Below are positions 23,210-32,332 of a DNA stretch of 45,396 nt, piece by piece. Location of the stretch: the NCBI RefSeq assembly GCF_004342225.1, contig NZ_SMAR01000031.1, forward strand, positions 1-45,396. The letters are read 5' to 3'. The position numbers and the translations under genes are program-made. The notes beneath the pieces were generated by a model that was not told the DNA's origin, made no database searches, and saw only the letters and a list, made by a program, of their open reading frames with translations. The first letter of the stretch is position 1, and the number at the start of each line of letters is the position of its first letter. This DNA comes from Martelella mediterranea (GTDB taxonomy: Bacteria; Pseudomonadota; Alphaproteobacteria; Rhizobiales; Rhizobiaceae).

Positions 23210-24949
23210 TCAGCCGTCGGTTCTGGCAAGGCGGAACTCGTGCTTCACGACGTGCACACCGGCTGCAAGCTCCAGTCGCAAACCGGGAACGCGTGTTCGC
23301 GGTGACAGCATATTGCTGTTGGTACGGCTGCTGTCGACCTTGGTGCGTGGCAGATCGTCAAGCGGTATAATCGCCGAGACGGCGTTCTCCCCCTTCACTA
23401 CCAAACCAGGTTCGCTCTCGTCATCGAGCCGCTCTGCCTCATGATACCACTGGTTCACGGAGAAGCCAGTCTCGACAACGCAGGCTGGCCGGCCCAGCGT
23501 GAAACGATGCTCACGGGTAAAGCGCCCCTCCCCGACCAGCTCAATCGTCGTTTCGACCTCCTGAAACCCGCTTCTCCAGCGCACGGAAAGCGTTTCGCCC
23601 TCAAGGGAAACAGAGAGGTTTTCCTGCCGCATCTGCCAGTTGGCGCCCCCATCGAAACTGAAGGCGAGAATATTGTCGCCGAAGTGGTTCATATTGGCGT
23701 ATTGGAGCGCGCCGACATCAAAGCCACTAAGCGTCGAATAGGCGAACTTGTTGTATTTGTCGATCTGAAGCCATTGGTGGATGGGCGCTGCAAAATGGGC
23801 GATGGCGTGCCCGCCGGTGCGCTGGACAAGCGTATCGCATCCCGGCATGGGATAGACCTTGCGCGGTGCATCGAGCGGTTCTTCCTCCGCCTGCCAGAAA
23901 TCCGACTCCTCCGGCATTGCCAGCGGCATGAACGCCTTGAGCGCCCAGTATGGCGATATGGGAGAATTATATTCCTCGCAAACGGCAAGGTTCGGATAGG
24001 CATAGCCGCGCGACAGAACACCGTCCGGACGGAAGATCGGGCGTTTGCGCCAGAGCCGCAATTGCCGGGCCCAAAGCCCCTTGATCTGACCAACCGGAAG
24101 CGGCCGCTCGCCGCTGAGCGCCAGCATACCCCAGAAGCCTGCGGTGGCAAAACGATAGGTCAGCGACCGCCCCTCGATCATCGCCTCGCCATTTTCGGCG
24201 AACCAGTGGGCGAAAGGCTCGGCAAAGACAAAGGCGCGGCTCCGGAAAAGCTCTGAAAATTCGTCGGCCTCGTCACCCTTCAGCCACGCATAAAGCAGGC
24301 CATAGAAATGCATGGCAAAGCCGCCATAGTGATCAACGGCGCCGGAGCCGCCATCGCCATACCAGCCATCAGCGCGGTACCAGCCGACGAGCCGGCCCAG
24401 ATTGCGGCGCTGGACCGCCTCGTCAACGAGATCGCCGCGACCAACCCTGCGCAGGCCTTCCTGGACCAGAACCGTGAAAAACTGCCAGTTATTGGCGGCC
24501 AGCTCGCGCTTTTGAATATCGGCGAGCCAGACAGCCAGATTGTTCTTCACCCGGAGTTCGAGCGGCTCCCAGCCTTGCGAGGGAAGTGCCGCCAGCAGAA
24601 AGCCGATCGCCGCCATTTCGACCGAACGCTGGTCGATATCGCCGACCGGCCCCCAATAGCGGGGATGCTCCGGATCGGTGCCTTCTGCAAGCGCATCGCG
24701 AAAGGTCTGCCAGTGGCCGAATGCGCCGCCACCCAGCGCATGGGGAACCAGCCCCCAGAACGGCCTCGCCACGCCTTCAAGCGAGGCCGCCCGCATGTCG
24801 AATTTTGCCGCCCCCTCCTCAAGATCGATGGCAGCACCACCGGCAGCAAGATGCGGCATGAGCGGTGCGACGAGCGCTTCGCACGCTCGTTGAAAATCGA
24901 CGCGACGTTCCATGGGATTGTCGGAGAAGCCTTTGAGCAGAAGAGACAT
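23210..24949 (-). CDS. DUF2264-family protein
   Basis: A 579-aa cytoplasmic protein with no signal peptide. It matches the DUF2264 family in layout: an N-terminal (alpha/alpha)-barrel-like part (NNWQFFTVLVQEGL, DGWYGDGG.GAVDHYGGFAMHFYG, FRPDGVLSRGYAYPNLAV) and a C-terminal beta-rich part (about 380-579) like that of polysaccharide lyases and heparinase-like proteins. Members occur in uronide and pectin utilisation loci, but the reaction is not established. It is the last gene of the leftward dctP-dctQM operon. Its stop borders IS debris, so loss of a few C-terminal residues is possible. Confidence 0.75.
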   Translation of the reverse strand: MSLLLKGFSDNPMERRVDFQRACEALVAPLMPHLAAGGAAIDLEEGAAKFDMRAASLEGVARPFWGLVPHALGGGAFGHWQTFRDALAEGTDPEHPRYWGPVGDIDQRSVEMAAIGFLLAALPSQGWEPLELRVKNNLAVWLADIQKRELAANNWQFFTVLVQEGLRRVGRGDLVDEAVQRRNLGRLVGWYRADGWYGDGGSGAVDHYGGFAMHFYGLLYAWLKGDEADEFSELFRSRAFVFAEPFAHWFAENGEAMIEGRSLTYRFATAGFWGMLALSGERPLPVGQIKGLWARQLRLWRKRPIFRPDGVLSRGYAYPNLAVCEEYNSPISPYWALKAFMPLAMPEESDFWQAEEEPLDAPRKVYPMPGCDTLVQRTGGHAIAHFAAPIHQWLQIDKYNKFAYSTLSGFDVGALQYANMNHFGDNILAFSFDGGANWQMRQENLSVSLEGETLSVRWRSGFQEVETTIELVGEGRFTREHRFTLGRPACVVETGFSVNQWYHEAERLDDESEPGLVVKGENAVSAIIPLDDLPRTKVDSSRTNSNMLSPRTRVPGLRLELAAGVHVVKHEFRLARTDG

Positions 24950-25012
24950 GGCGGATCACCGGGAATGCAGAACGAAAAAGGGACGGGCCGGAGCCCGTCG
25001 AAACGACCAGAA

Positions 25013-26941
25013 TCAAACGCCGAAAAGGCGCGGCAATGTCAGCGACAGGGCCGGGACGAAGGTGATCAGCAGAAGCCCCAGAATCTGCACCAGAAAGATC
25101 GGCAGAAGCGGCCCCACGACCTTGGTGATCTTTTCGCCGGAAACACTGCATGAGACGAAAAGGACGGTTCCCACCGGCGGCGTAACCACGCCCATCGACA
25201 GGTTGTAGACCATCAGAACGCCGAAATGGACCGGATCGACACCCATCGCCGTGACGACAGGATAGAAGATCGGGGTGAAGATCAGCTGCGCCGGCGCCAT
25301 GTCCATGAACACGCCGACAATCAGAAGAGCGACATTGATCAGCAACAGGATCACATATTTGTTGTCGCTGAGACTGGTCAGCATCTCGCCGATCGTGTCG
25401 GGGATCGAAGCAAAGGTCATGCTCCAGCTCATCAGGTTCGAGCAGGCGATCAGGAACAGGATGATGCCGGTCGCAGCAGCCGTTTCAATCAACACCTTGA
25501 GCAGGGTTTTCGGCGTCAGGCTGCGATAGAACAGCGCCAGGATGAAGCTGTACAGAACTGCGATGCCGGAACCTTCCGTTGCAGTAAAGACGCCCATGAC
25601 GATGCCGCCGATAACCACGACGACAAGCATGAGGCTGGGTGCGGCCCGCAGGAAATTGCGGGTTATCTCGCTCATCAGGTAAGGGCTCTTGTCGGTCGCA
25701 TATTTCCGCTTCCTGGCGTAGAAATAGGCGACCCCCATGACGGCAGCACCCATGATAATGCCCGGCACATAGCCAGCCAGAAACAGGGCAACAATGGATG
25801 CGCTGCCGCCGGTAATCAGCGAATAGACGATCAACGCGCCCGATGGCGGGATCAGCATGCCGCACGGGGCAGATGCCGCATTCACCGCCGTGGTGACCGG
25901 CATGTCGTATTTTTCCTCGCGCGCGATCGGCGTCACGATGCCGCCAATGGCGGTCGCGGCGGCAATGCCGGATCCGGAAAGCGAGCCGAACAGCATGTTG
26001 GCCAGCGCATTGGTCTGCCACAGGCTGCCGGGTATGCGGCGGCCCAGGAGCATTGCGAAGTCTATGAGACGGCGGGCAATGCCAGCCTGGTTCATGATGT
26101 TTCCGGCCAGCACGAAGAAGGGTAGCGCCAGAAATCCGAAACTGTCGAGGCCATTGAAAAGTCTCTCGCCCATGGTCGAGAAAAGCTGTGCAGTGTCAAC
26201 CTGCAGACTGAGCGTGAGAATTCCTGAAAACGCCAGACCGACAGCAATCGATGTGCCCAGAACCAGAAGCGCAAACAGCGTGCCGAACAAGATGAGAATC
26301 GAAAACAATTCGAGGTGGTTATCGACCCAATTCATATAGGTTTCTGTGCCCCGGAAGATGCTGGCGAGCACGATGAACGCCGTGATCAGGCCGATGACGA
26401 AAATGACATCCATCACACGCGCTTGCCGGGTGCGGATCAGCATTGCCAGCACGACGAACTGCGACAGACAGATGAGCAGGCCGGCGATCAGCAGCACGCT
26501 TTGCAGCGTGCCAACGGCCACATGAAGCATCGGTGTGAGGGTCAGCGCATTGCCGATCATCGAGTGGTAGCCGCCCCATGCCAGAAGCGCGCCGAACAGA
26601 AATGTCAGCGCTGCATTGAAGGCGTTGAGCCTGCCGGCCGGGCGCGGGCTTAGCGCGTCGACCAGAAGCGGAAGGTTCAGATGCTTGTTCAGCATGAAGC
26701 AGTAGGCTGAGCCAAGAATACCGAGCCATATCAGCGAATAGCGCAACAGCTCTTCCGTCAGGCTGCTTGGCGCGTTAAAGAAATACCGGGAGATCACCTG
26801 ATAGGAAATCAGCACGGACATCATGGCCAGAAGCAGGGCAAGAATGACGCCGAGCGTATGTGTCAGCCAGTTATAGGCGCGCGAAAACAGGCCCTGTTCG
26901 CGCAGAATCTCGTCAAATGCAGGTTCTGATTGCTTGGTCAT
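25013..26941 (-). CDS. TRAP transporter fused small and large permease (DctQM)
   Basis: A 642-aa membrane protein. About residues 15-170 form the four-helix DctQ part (VLISYQVISRYFFNAPSSLTEELLRYSLIW). About residues 205-640 form DctM, with GLDSFGFLALPFFVLAGNIM, GSLSGSGIAAATAIGGIVTPI and NLSMGVVTPPVGTVLFV. Fusion of the two membrane subunits is known in sialic-acid-type TRAP systems. It follows dctP by 93 bp and precedes DUF2264 by 63 bp. The system uses the sodium gradient to import an organic acid, here probably a uronate-containing di- or oligosaccharide. Confidence 0.92.
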   Translation of the reverse strand: MTKQSEPAFDEILREQGLFSRAYNWLTHTLGVILALLLAMMSVLISYQVISRYFFNAPSSLTEELLRYSLIWLGILGSAYCFMLNKHLNLPLLVDALSPRPAGRLNAFNAALTFLFGALLAWGGYHSMIGNALTLTPMLHVAVGTLQSVLLIAGLLICLSQFVVLAMLIRTRQARVMDVIFVIGLITAFIVLASIFRGTETYMNWVDNHLELFSILILFGTLFALLVLGTSIAVGLAFSGILTLSLQVDTAQLFSTMGERLFNGLDSFGFLALPFFVLAGNIMNQAGIARRLIDFAMLLGRRIPGSLWQTNALANMLFGSLSGSGIAAATAIGGIVTPIAREEKYDMPVTTAVNAASAPCGMLIPPSGALIVYSLITGGSASIVALFLAGYVPGIIMGAAVMGVAYFYARKRKYATDKSPYLMSEITRNFLRAAPSLMLVVVVIGGIVMGVFTATEGSGIAVLYSFILALFYRSLTPKTLLKVLIETAAATGIILFLIACSNLMSWSMTFASIPDTIGEMLTSLSDNKYVILLLINVALLIVGVFMDMAPAQLIFTPIFYPVVTAMGVDPVHFGVLMVYNLSMGVVTPPVGTVLFVSCSVSGEKITKVVGPLLPIFLVQILGLLLITFVPALSLTLPRLFGV

Positions 26942-27034
26942 GGATCTTGTCCCGGATAGGGCAGCTTATGAGATTGCGCCGGCGGCGCCTTTTGAATGTC
27001 AACGGGCGGCTCCCGTGGAGCCGCCCGCAATTGC

Positions 27035-28024
27035 CTAGTTGAGTTCGCGACCTTCAATGGCGAAGATGGCTTCCAGCAAGGCAGCCTTGGCCGGGTCCTT
27101 GGCCGCTTCGGTATACATCGGCTCGACCGACTTCATCAGCGGCTCCTTGTCGATCTGGATAACTTCGACACCCAGTTGGTCGACAGCCTTCTGCAAATCC
27201 TCGGCCTCGCTGCGGTCCGCAATTTCAATCGAGCGGGCAGAGATATCGGCGAAGACGGAATTGACGACTTCGAGATCCTCCGGTGACAGGCTGTCCTCGA
27301 ACTTCTGGCTGGCAACGACGAAATCGGTGAGACGCGTCTGTTCGGTTTCGAGCGCATATTTGGCGACTTCGCCGAACTTCGCCGACCACAGGCCCGCAAG
27401 CCCGCCTTCCGCACCGTCGACAACACCCTGCTGCAGGCCGGAGTAGAGTTCGCCGAAGGAGAGCGGCGTCGGAACAGTGCCGAAACGATCCAGCATTTCG
27501 ATGTAGGTCTCGGAGCTCATCGTGCGGAGCTTCTTGCCCTGAAGGTCGTCGATATTTGCGACCGGCGAGGTCGTGTAGATAGACCGAAAGCCCGATGAGA
27601 GAAAGCCGAGCGGCACGAAATTATGCTTGCCGGCTTCATCGAAAAGCGCAGCCCGCACGCCGGGATCGGCCATCACCGCGCCGTACTCCTCCGAGGTTCG
27701 GAAGATATAGGGTAGATTGACCACGCCATAAGCCGGAATGACATTTTCAAGCGCCGCGCTGTTGACGAGACCGAGATCAATAACCCCGCTCTGGATCTGC
27801 GAGAAGTAGTCAAGCTGTTCACCGAGAACGCCGTTGGCAAAGATCTTGATCTTGACCCGACCATCGGTTCCTTCCTCGACCCGCTCGGCAAATTCAGAGA
27901 GCATATATCCGGCGGTGCTGTCTGGCTGAACATTGTGGGCGAGCTTGTAGGTCTTGGCCTCCGCGCCAGTCGCGAAAGCGGCGAGAACGCAGGCCAGACC
28001 CAGAATTTTGCGAGAAACTTTCAT
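27035..28024 (-). CDS. TRAP transporter substrate-binding protein (DctP family)
   Basis: A 329-aa periplasmic protein with signal peptide MKVSRKILGLACVLAAFATG ending AEA, and the DctP/SiaP fold motifs LAHNVQPDSTAGYMLSEFAE, LGFLSSGFRSIYTT and GELYSGLQQGVVDGAEGG. In this family an Arg in the region around residues 140-175 (for example KKLRTMSSE) binds the substrate carboxylate. AGGGAAGGA precedes the ATG. It is first in the operon dctP-dctQM-DUF2264 and divergent from the GH88 gene. Confidence 0.92.
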   Translation of the reverse strand: MKVSRKILGLACVLAAFATGAEAKTYKLAHNVQPDSTAGYMLSEFAERVEEGTDGRVKIKIFANGVLGEQLDYFSQIQSGVIDLGLVNSAALENVIPAYGVVNLPYIFRTSEEYGAVMADPGVRAALFDEAGKHNFVPLGFLSSGFRSIYTTSPVANIDDLQGKKLRTMSSETYIEMLDRFGTVPTPLSFGELYSGLQQGVVDGAEGGLAGLWSAKFGEVAKYALETEQTRLTDFVVASQKFEDSLSPEDLEVVNSVFADISARSIEIADRSEAEDLQKAVDQLGVEVIQIDKEPLMKSVEPMYTEAAKDPAKAALLEAIFAIEGRELN

Positions 28025-28316
28025 TTTTCCTTCCCTAAGCTGATCGTCATGGCAAAGACCGGGGACCTCCTGACCAGACCACCCTTTCGAGTGGATTTCC
28101 GCCCCTTATCTTCGGAGCCTGCCGACCGGCCTCCAGAACCAGCCGAAAATTCATATCGTCCTCCGCGCCCACGCTGCAGTGACGATCGTAAACAGCGTGA
28201 ACGGCTATAGTGGTACTGCCAACGAGGACGAAAGGTCAACAATAATTTTCTCTATTGACGAAATAACGAAACTTAACGAAATTACGATAAATGATTTCGC
28301 CAAGAGGAATTCACTC
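28025..28316. promoter_or_regulatory. Divergent promoter region with an ACGAAA repeat array
   Basis: This 292-bp gene-free region separates dctP from the GH88 gene. Near the GH88 start, ACGAAA occurs at 28258, 28266 and 28276, followed by ACGATA at 28284. A TTGACG at 28255-28260 could be a -35 for the rightward gene. The repeats may bind the LacI-type regulator encoded at 29581, but they do not form the usual LacI palindrome. Confidence 0.4.
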
Positions 28317-29501
28317 ATGAACCTTATCGCCGACTCGTATTTCGCCAGGGAATCCGATGTGCGTTCACGCGCAGAGCATCAGGCAGCTCTGTTACGCTGC
28401 GTTGAGCGTCTTCGTGAGCAAATGCCGTCCGTCGGGCTGCGCAACCCCAAGATCGGCAATGCACGCAACCGCTGGATTTACTGCGACGGCGCGGATTGGG
28501 TGATGGGTTTCCAGACAGGGCAGCTCTGGCTTGCCTATCAGCTGACCGGCAGCAGCGCCTTCAAGAACGCGGCAAAGGCAAGACGGCCAGATTTTGAACA
28601 GGTTCTTCGCGATCGACGGCTACGCGATCATGATCTGGGCTTCCAGTTTTCACTCTCTTCCGTCGCCGAGTGGCTGCTGACAGGGGACAGATCGGCCCGC
28701 GCGATGGGCCTTGCAGCCGCCGATGCGCTGCTGGCGCGATTCAAACCCGAAGGGGGCTATATCCAGGCCTGGAGCGCAAAAGGCATGCATGATCGGGAAA
28801 AGGCAGCCTTCGCCAACGGCCGGATGATTGCAGATACGATGCAGAACCTGGCGCTGCTCTACTGGGCTCACCGCGAGACGGCCATTGAAGACTACCGGGA
28901 TGTCGCGCAGATCCATGCTGCCACCGCCGCGTCCTATCTCGTACGGGAGGACGACACCAGTTTCCATACCTTCGTATTCGATCCGTCGACTGGCGAACCC
29001 ATCCGTGGCGAGACCCATCAGGGATATGCGGATTCATCGTGCTGGGCGCGGGGTCAGGCTTGGCTGATGCACGGCTTCGCACAGTGTTATGCGGCAACCA
29101 AAGACACCGTTCATCTAGAGGTCGCACGCAGGCTCTCGGCCAAGGCCGAAGCGCTGGTCGGCTCCGCTTCTGTCCCGGTCTGGGATTTCAACCTGCCCGA
29201 CAACGAAACGCCCTACGTCGATTCCTCGGCGGGTGCTGTCATGGCGGCAGGGCTCTACCTGCTGGCAGATCAGGATATTCCTGCAGAAGAGGCCGGGCGA
29301 TGGCGCGCTTTTGCAGATCGCCTGATCGACGGGCTGCTCTTGACCTGCGACCTGACGAAAACTGAAGGTGCCCAAGGGCTTCTGGCCCACGGCGCCGCGC
29401 ATGTTCCCGCGGGTCGCTGCGACACGATGCTGCCATATGGCGACTATTACTTCATGGAAGCGCTTATGCGCTCCGAAGGGCACACCCGGTTTTTCTGGTA
29501 A
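28317..29501 (+). CDS. GH88 unsaturated glucuronyl/galacturonyl hydrolase
   Basis: A 394-aa cytoplasmic (alpha/alpha)6-barrel enzyme of glycoside hydrolase family 88/105 type. It removes the unsaturated uronic acid left by polysaccharide lyases, through hydration of the vinyl ether. The characteristic motifs are WVMGFQTGQLWLAYQLTG, RDHDLGFQFS (Asp106, matching the Bacillus enzyme's Asp88) and MIADTMQNLALLYWA (Asp173, matching Asp149). The ATG at 28317 has GAGGA eight bases upstream; the longer frame from 28179 runs through the promoter. It is followed by the LacI gene and divergent from the TRAP genes. Confidence 0.88.
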   Translation: MNLIADSYFARESDVRSRAEHQAALLRCVERLREQMPSVGLRNPKIGNARNRWIYCDGADWVMGFQTGQLWLAYQLTGSSAFKNAAKARRPDFEQVLRDRRLRDHDLGFQFSLSSVAEWLLTGDRSARAMGLAAADALLARFKPEGGYIQAWSAKGMHDREKAAFANGRMIADTMQNLALLYWAHRETAIEDYRDVAQIHAATAASYLVREDDTSFHTFVFDPSTGEPIRGETHQGYADSSCWARGQAWLMHGFAQCYAATKDTVHLEVARRLSAKAEALVGSASVPVWDFNLPDNETPYVDSSAGAVMAAGLYLLADQDIPAEEAGRWRAFADRLIDGLLLTCDLTKTEGAQGLLAHGAAHVPAGRCDTMLPYGDYYFMEALMRSEGHTRFFW

Positions 29502-29580
29502 AAACGACTTCAAGGCGCGATGGGAATAGGAAAGTTTCGGAAATTTTCGTATAAGACCGGCAAGAGACCAAGCGACCGGA

Positions 29581-30639
29581 ATGATCATGACGAAACCATT
29601 GCCTGCACCAACGCTCAAAGATGTCGCAGAAGCTGCCGGACTATCCGTTGCTGCCGTTTCCAAGGTCTTCAACAACCGGGAAGGCGTCAGCGCAGCCAAT
29701 CGGGCTCTGGTAACACGCATCGCGGAGGAAATCGGCTATCGCGGCCGCAGCGGTCGCGCCACAATCGCCACGCGGATATCATCCGCGCTCGTGGTTACCC
29801 TCGACAAATACGTCACCAATGACGTGTTTTATGGCCAGATCGTCGACAGTCTGCTCAAAAGTGCGCGCGAGGAGAGCATCGATATTGATCTGGCGCTGGT
29901 AACATCCAACGATCCGACGAGCGCAGACTACGACACGCTGCGCAACATCCGCGTTGACGCTGCGATCCTCGTCGGTCTTGACGAGGCGCCGGTCATCGAT
30001 GCCGTGCGCTCCACCGGTCGTCCGGCGGTACTGGTCAATGGCATGGATCGCAAGATGCAGCTTTCCAGCGTCTCGCCGGACTATAATTTCGGCGGTTGGG
30101 CGGCCACCCAGCATCTGCTGGAGCTCGGCCATCGAGAAATCGTCCATGTGACCCATCTCTACCGGGAATCGCTGAAACGCCGCATGCTTGGCTTCCGCGA
30201 TGCCATGGAAGAGGCCGGGATCGCCTTCTCGATGGACCATCATGTAATTGATGTCGGTGACCCCGATCTGCTCACGCTGTCCTGCCGCGACAAGATCACG
30301 GAAATCCTCCGCGAACGCACCCCACGGCCAACAGCCATCTTCTGCGCCAGCGATCTGGTTGCCCTTGGCGTGATGCAGGCTGCAGCAAGTCTTGGGCTTT
30401 CCGTCCCGGACGACCTGTCCATCATCGGCTTCGATGACCTTTCGCTCGCCGCGCACGCCTCCCCGCCGCTGACCACCATGCATATGGACCGCGCGGAAAT
30501 GGGCCGCCTGGCCGTAACGCTGCTTCTGGAACAGTCGCTAGCCTCCTTCAATTCAGCGCGGCGTATCACGTTGGGCGTTCAGCTGGTCGAACGAAAAACC
30601 ACGGGTCCGGTGGGAGGAATTGCAGTTCTGCCGCGCTAA
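29581..30639 (+). CDS. LacI-family regulator of the uronide locus
   Basis: A 352-aa protein with an N-terminal LacI helix-turn-helix (TLKDVAEAAGLSVAAVSKVF) and a periplasmic-binding-protein-like effector domain ending in the usual GFDDLSLAAHASPPLTTM. The start is ATG at 29581 or 29587, with a weak ribosome site. It lies 79 bp after the GH88 gene on the same strand and most likely represses the divergent TRAP/DUF2264 and GH88 operons until an unsaturated uronide or its breakdown product binds. Confidence 0.9.
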   Translation: MIMTKPLPAPTLKDVAEAAGLSVAAVSKVFNNREGVSAANRALVTRIAEEIGYRGRSGRATIATRISSALVVTLDKYVTNDVFYGQIVDSLLKSAREESIDIDLALVTSNDPTSADYDTLRNIRVDAAILVGLDEAPVIDAVRSTGRPAVLVNGMDRKMQLSSVSPDYNFGGWAATQHLLELGHREIVHVTHLYRESLKRRMLGFRDAMEEAGIAFSMDHHVIDVGDPDLLTLSCRDKITEILRERTPRPTAIFCASDLVALGVMQAAASLGLSVPDDLSIIGFDDLSLAAHASPPLTTMHMDRAEMGRLAVTLLLEQSLASFNSARRITLGVQLVERKTTGPVGGIAVLPR

Positions 30640-30855
30640 GGCAGCCCTGCTTTCACCGATTCCGTCTGGCGATGGCGATACGCTGTCGCGAGCAGATTGC
30701 CGGGCTCATTGCTGGTGTGACCGAGGCTGACCAGATGCTGCTGACCAGTGTGTCGGCGGGGATTCTTGCATTGAGACGGAACGACCAACGGCCCGCTGGC
30801 GGAACCAACGGGCGTCATAGACAAAACAGCGTTGATTGGGGGAACTGGATGTGCG

Positions 30856-32076
30856 TTATTGCGGAATAGGCGACCGGCTCTCAGCAAAGCGCAAGAGGAA
30901 GTTGCGAGCGGAATCTTGGCTGAATGCGTCATCAAGCACTATCAATGCGGCCCCGCCGAGGGCGGTATCAAGGGTTGTCGCCCCAGAGACGATCCGCAGG
31001 TCGTGCGTGGCCAGCGGCAGACAGCGCTGATAGACCAGTTCCCTTACGCCAGCGAGCAGAAAATCGCCCGTTTGAGCCAAAGTGCCTCCGACGACGACAA
31101 GGCTGGGGTTAAGCAGACTGACAACATCAGCAGTTGCCTCGCCGATCACCTGCCCCGCCTTACGCACGGACATGATCGCCTCGGGTTTGTTCTGATCAAC
31201 AAGATGAACGACATCGCGCGAGTTCTCCGCCTGGTAACCAGTGGCTCTCAAGTCTCTGGCGAGTGCCCACCCGGCAGCACGTGCTTCCACACAGCCAAGT
31301 TTGCCGCATCGGCACAGCGGGGCATGATCGGACGAGAACTGAATGTGGCCAATATCTCCCGCACCGCCCTGAGCCCCCCGGAAAAGCCGCCCACCGGTTA
31401 TGATGCCACTGCCGATACCTGTTCCGGCCTTGATGAAAAACATATCATCAACGTCCGGAAAATTGCGCTCATGCTCATAGATTGCCATCAGGTTAACGTC
31501 TTTTTCGACATGAACCGGTACTCTATATCGAGTGGAGAACCAGCCCGTTATGTCAAAGCCTGCCCAGTCCGGCAAAACCGACGGTCGCACGACACTGTGA
31601 GTGCGAACATCGATCGGTGCGGGCAATGAGAGCCCGATTCCCGCCAGAAAACGATCTGCAAGACCATCTTTCCCGACAAGCGCCGAGAACGCATCGGCCA
31701 GCATTTCCAAAGTCGCAACTGGGTCGTTTTGCGTGGTGAAGGCCATCGTTTCCTGACTGATGATATTCGCCTGTAGGTCCATCGTGGCGATGCGCACAAA
31801 GGTTTCACCGAAATTCGCGACCAGGACATACCCGGCGTTGCTGTTTACTTCCAGCACCCGCGAAGGTCGCCCGCCACTCGGCGTTGTCTTTTCGGTTTCT
31901 ACGACAATTCCAGACTGCAGAAGCGGCGCAAGCCGCGACGAAAGCGTTGCACGGGCGATTCCCGAGGCCTTAAGCAACGCAGATCTGGAGGTTGCAGCAC
32001 CTGTCGCGATCAACGAAAAAATCGTCGCGCTGTTGCTCAGTTCACTTGCTTGCAGACCAATCGCTGATTTCCTCAT
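30856..32076 (-). CDS. ROK-family transcriptional regulator (NagC/XylR type)
   Basis: A 406-aa protein. The N-terminal winged HTH (SNSATIFSLIATGAATSRSALLKASGIARATLSSRL) is followed by a ROK sugar-binding domain with the zinc motif GHIQFSSDHAPLCRCGKLGCVEA. The ATP-binding DxGGT near residue 90 is replaced by FGETFVRIA, so it should sense rather than phosphorylate sugar. It lies downstream of the sugar ABC operon on the same strand, separated by a hairpin and a 256-bp gap, and has its own A/T-rich promoter region with repeated TTTTGAT. It probably represses the tkt-ABC operon. The 216 bp between its stop and the LacI stop hold nothing I recognise. Confidence 0.88.
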   Translation of the reverse strand: MRKSAIGLQASELSNSATIFSLIATGAATSRSALLKASGIARATLSSRLAPLLQSGIVVETEKTTPSGGRPSRVLEVNSNAGYVLVANFGETFVRIATMDLQANIISQETMAFTTQNDPVATLEMLADAFSALVGKDGLADRFLAGIGLSLPAPIDVRTHSVVRPSVLPDWAGFDITGWFSTRYRVPVHVEKDVNLMAIYEHERNFPDVDDMFFIKAGTGIGSGIITGGRLFRGAQGGAGDIGHIQFSSDHAPLCRCGKLGCVEARAAGWALARDLRATGYQAENSRDVVHLVDQNKPEAIMSVRKAGQVIGEATADVVSLLNPSLVVVGGTLAQTGDFLLAGVRELVYQRCLPLATHDLRIVSGATTLDTALGGAALIVLDDAFSQDSARNFLLRFAESRSPIPQ

Positions 32077-32280
32077 AGAGGTGCTATTCTGCCTTCTTCA
32101 GGTTGTGATTCTTCTATGATCTGATTAGCAGATTTTGATGATATTGAACATTTTTGATAAAGTTTTGATCAAATTCCACAACAAGCTTGGCGTTCTTCTT
32201 TGTACCATGTGCTTAAAGGTAGAAATTTCGCTGCAAGATCGAAAATAATTGCAACAGAATTCGAGTTTCGCTGTCAATGA

Positions 32281-32307
32281 CCATCGCGCCTTTCTCTAGC
32301 GCGATGG
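32281..32307 (-). terminator. Hairpin after the sugar-binding-protein gene
   Basis: CCATCGCGC (32281-32289) and GCGCGATGG (32299-32307) form a perfect 9-bp stem about 25 bp past the stop at 32333. No T-run follows on the minus strand, so it may act as a weak terminator or as a 3' stabiliser. Confidence 0.5.
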
Positions 32308-32332
32308 CTGATTTCGTGGCGTGAAGCACGCC

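Noticed and set aside
23441-25153. Long open frames (271 and 281 codons) on the plus strand opposite DUF2264 and dctQM
   Set aside because: These are shadows caused by G/C-rich third positions; the minus-strand proteins are clearly recognisable.
30636-30935. 99-codon minus-strand frame between LacI and ROK genes
   Set aside because: It overlaps the ROK 3' end in another frame, has no ribosome site and no recognisable domain.
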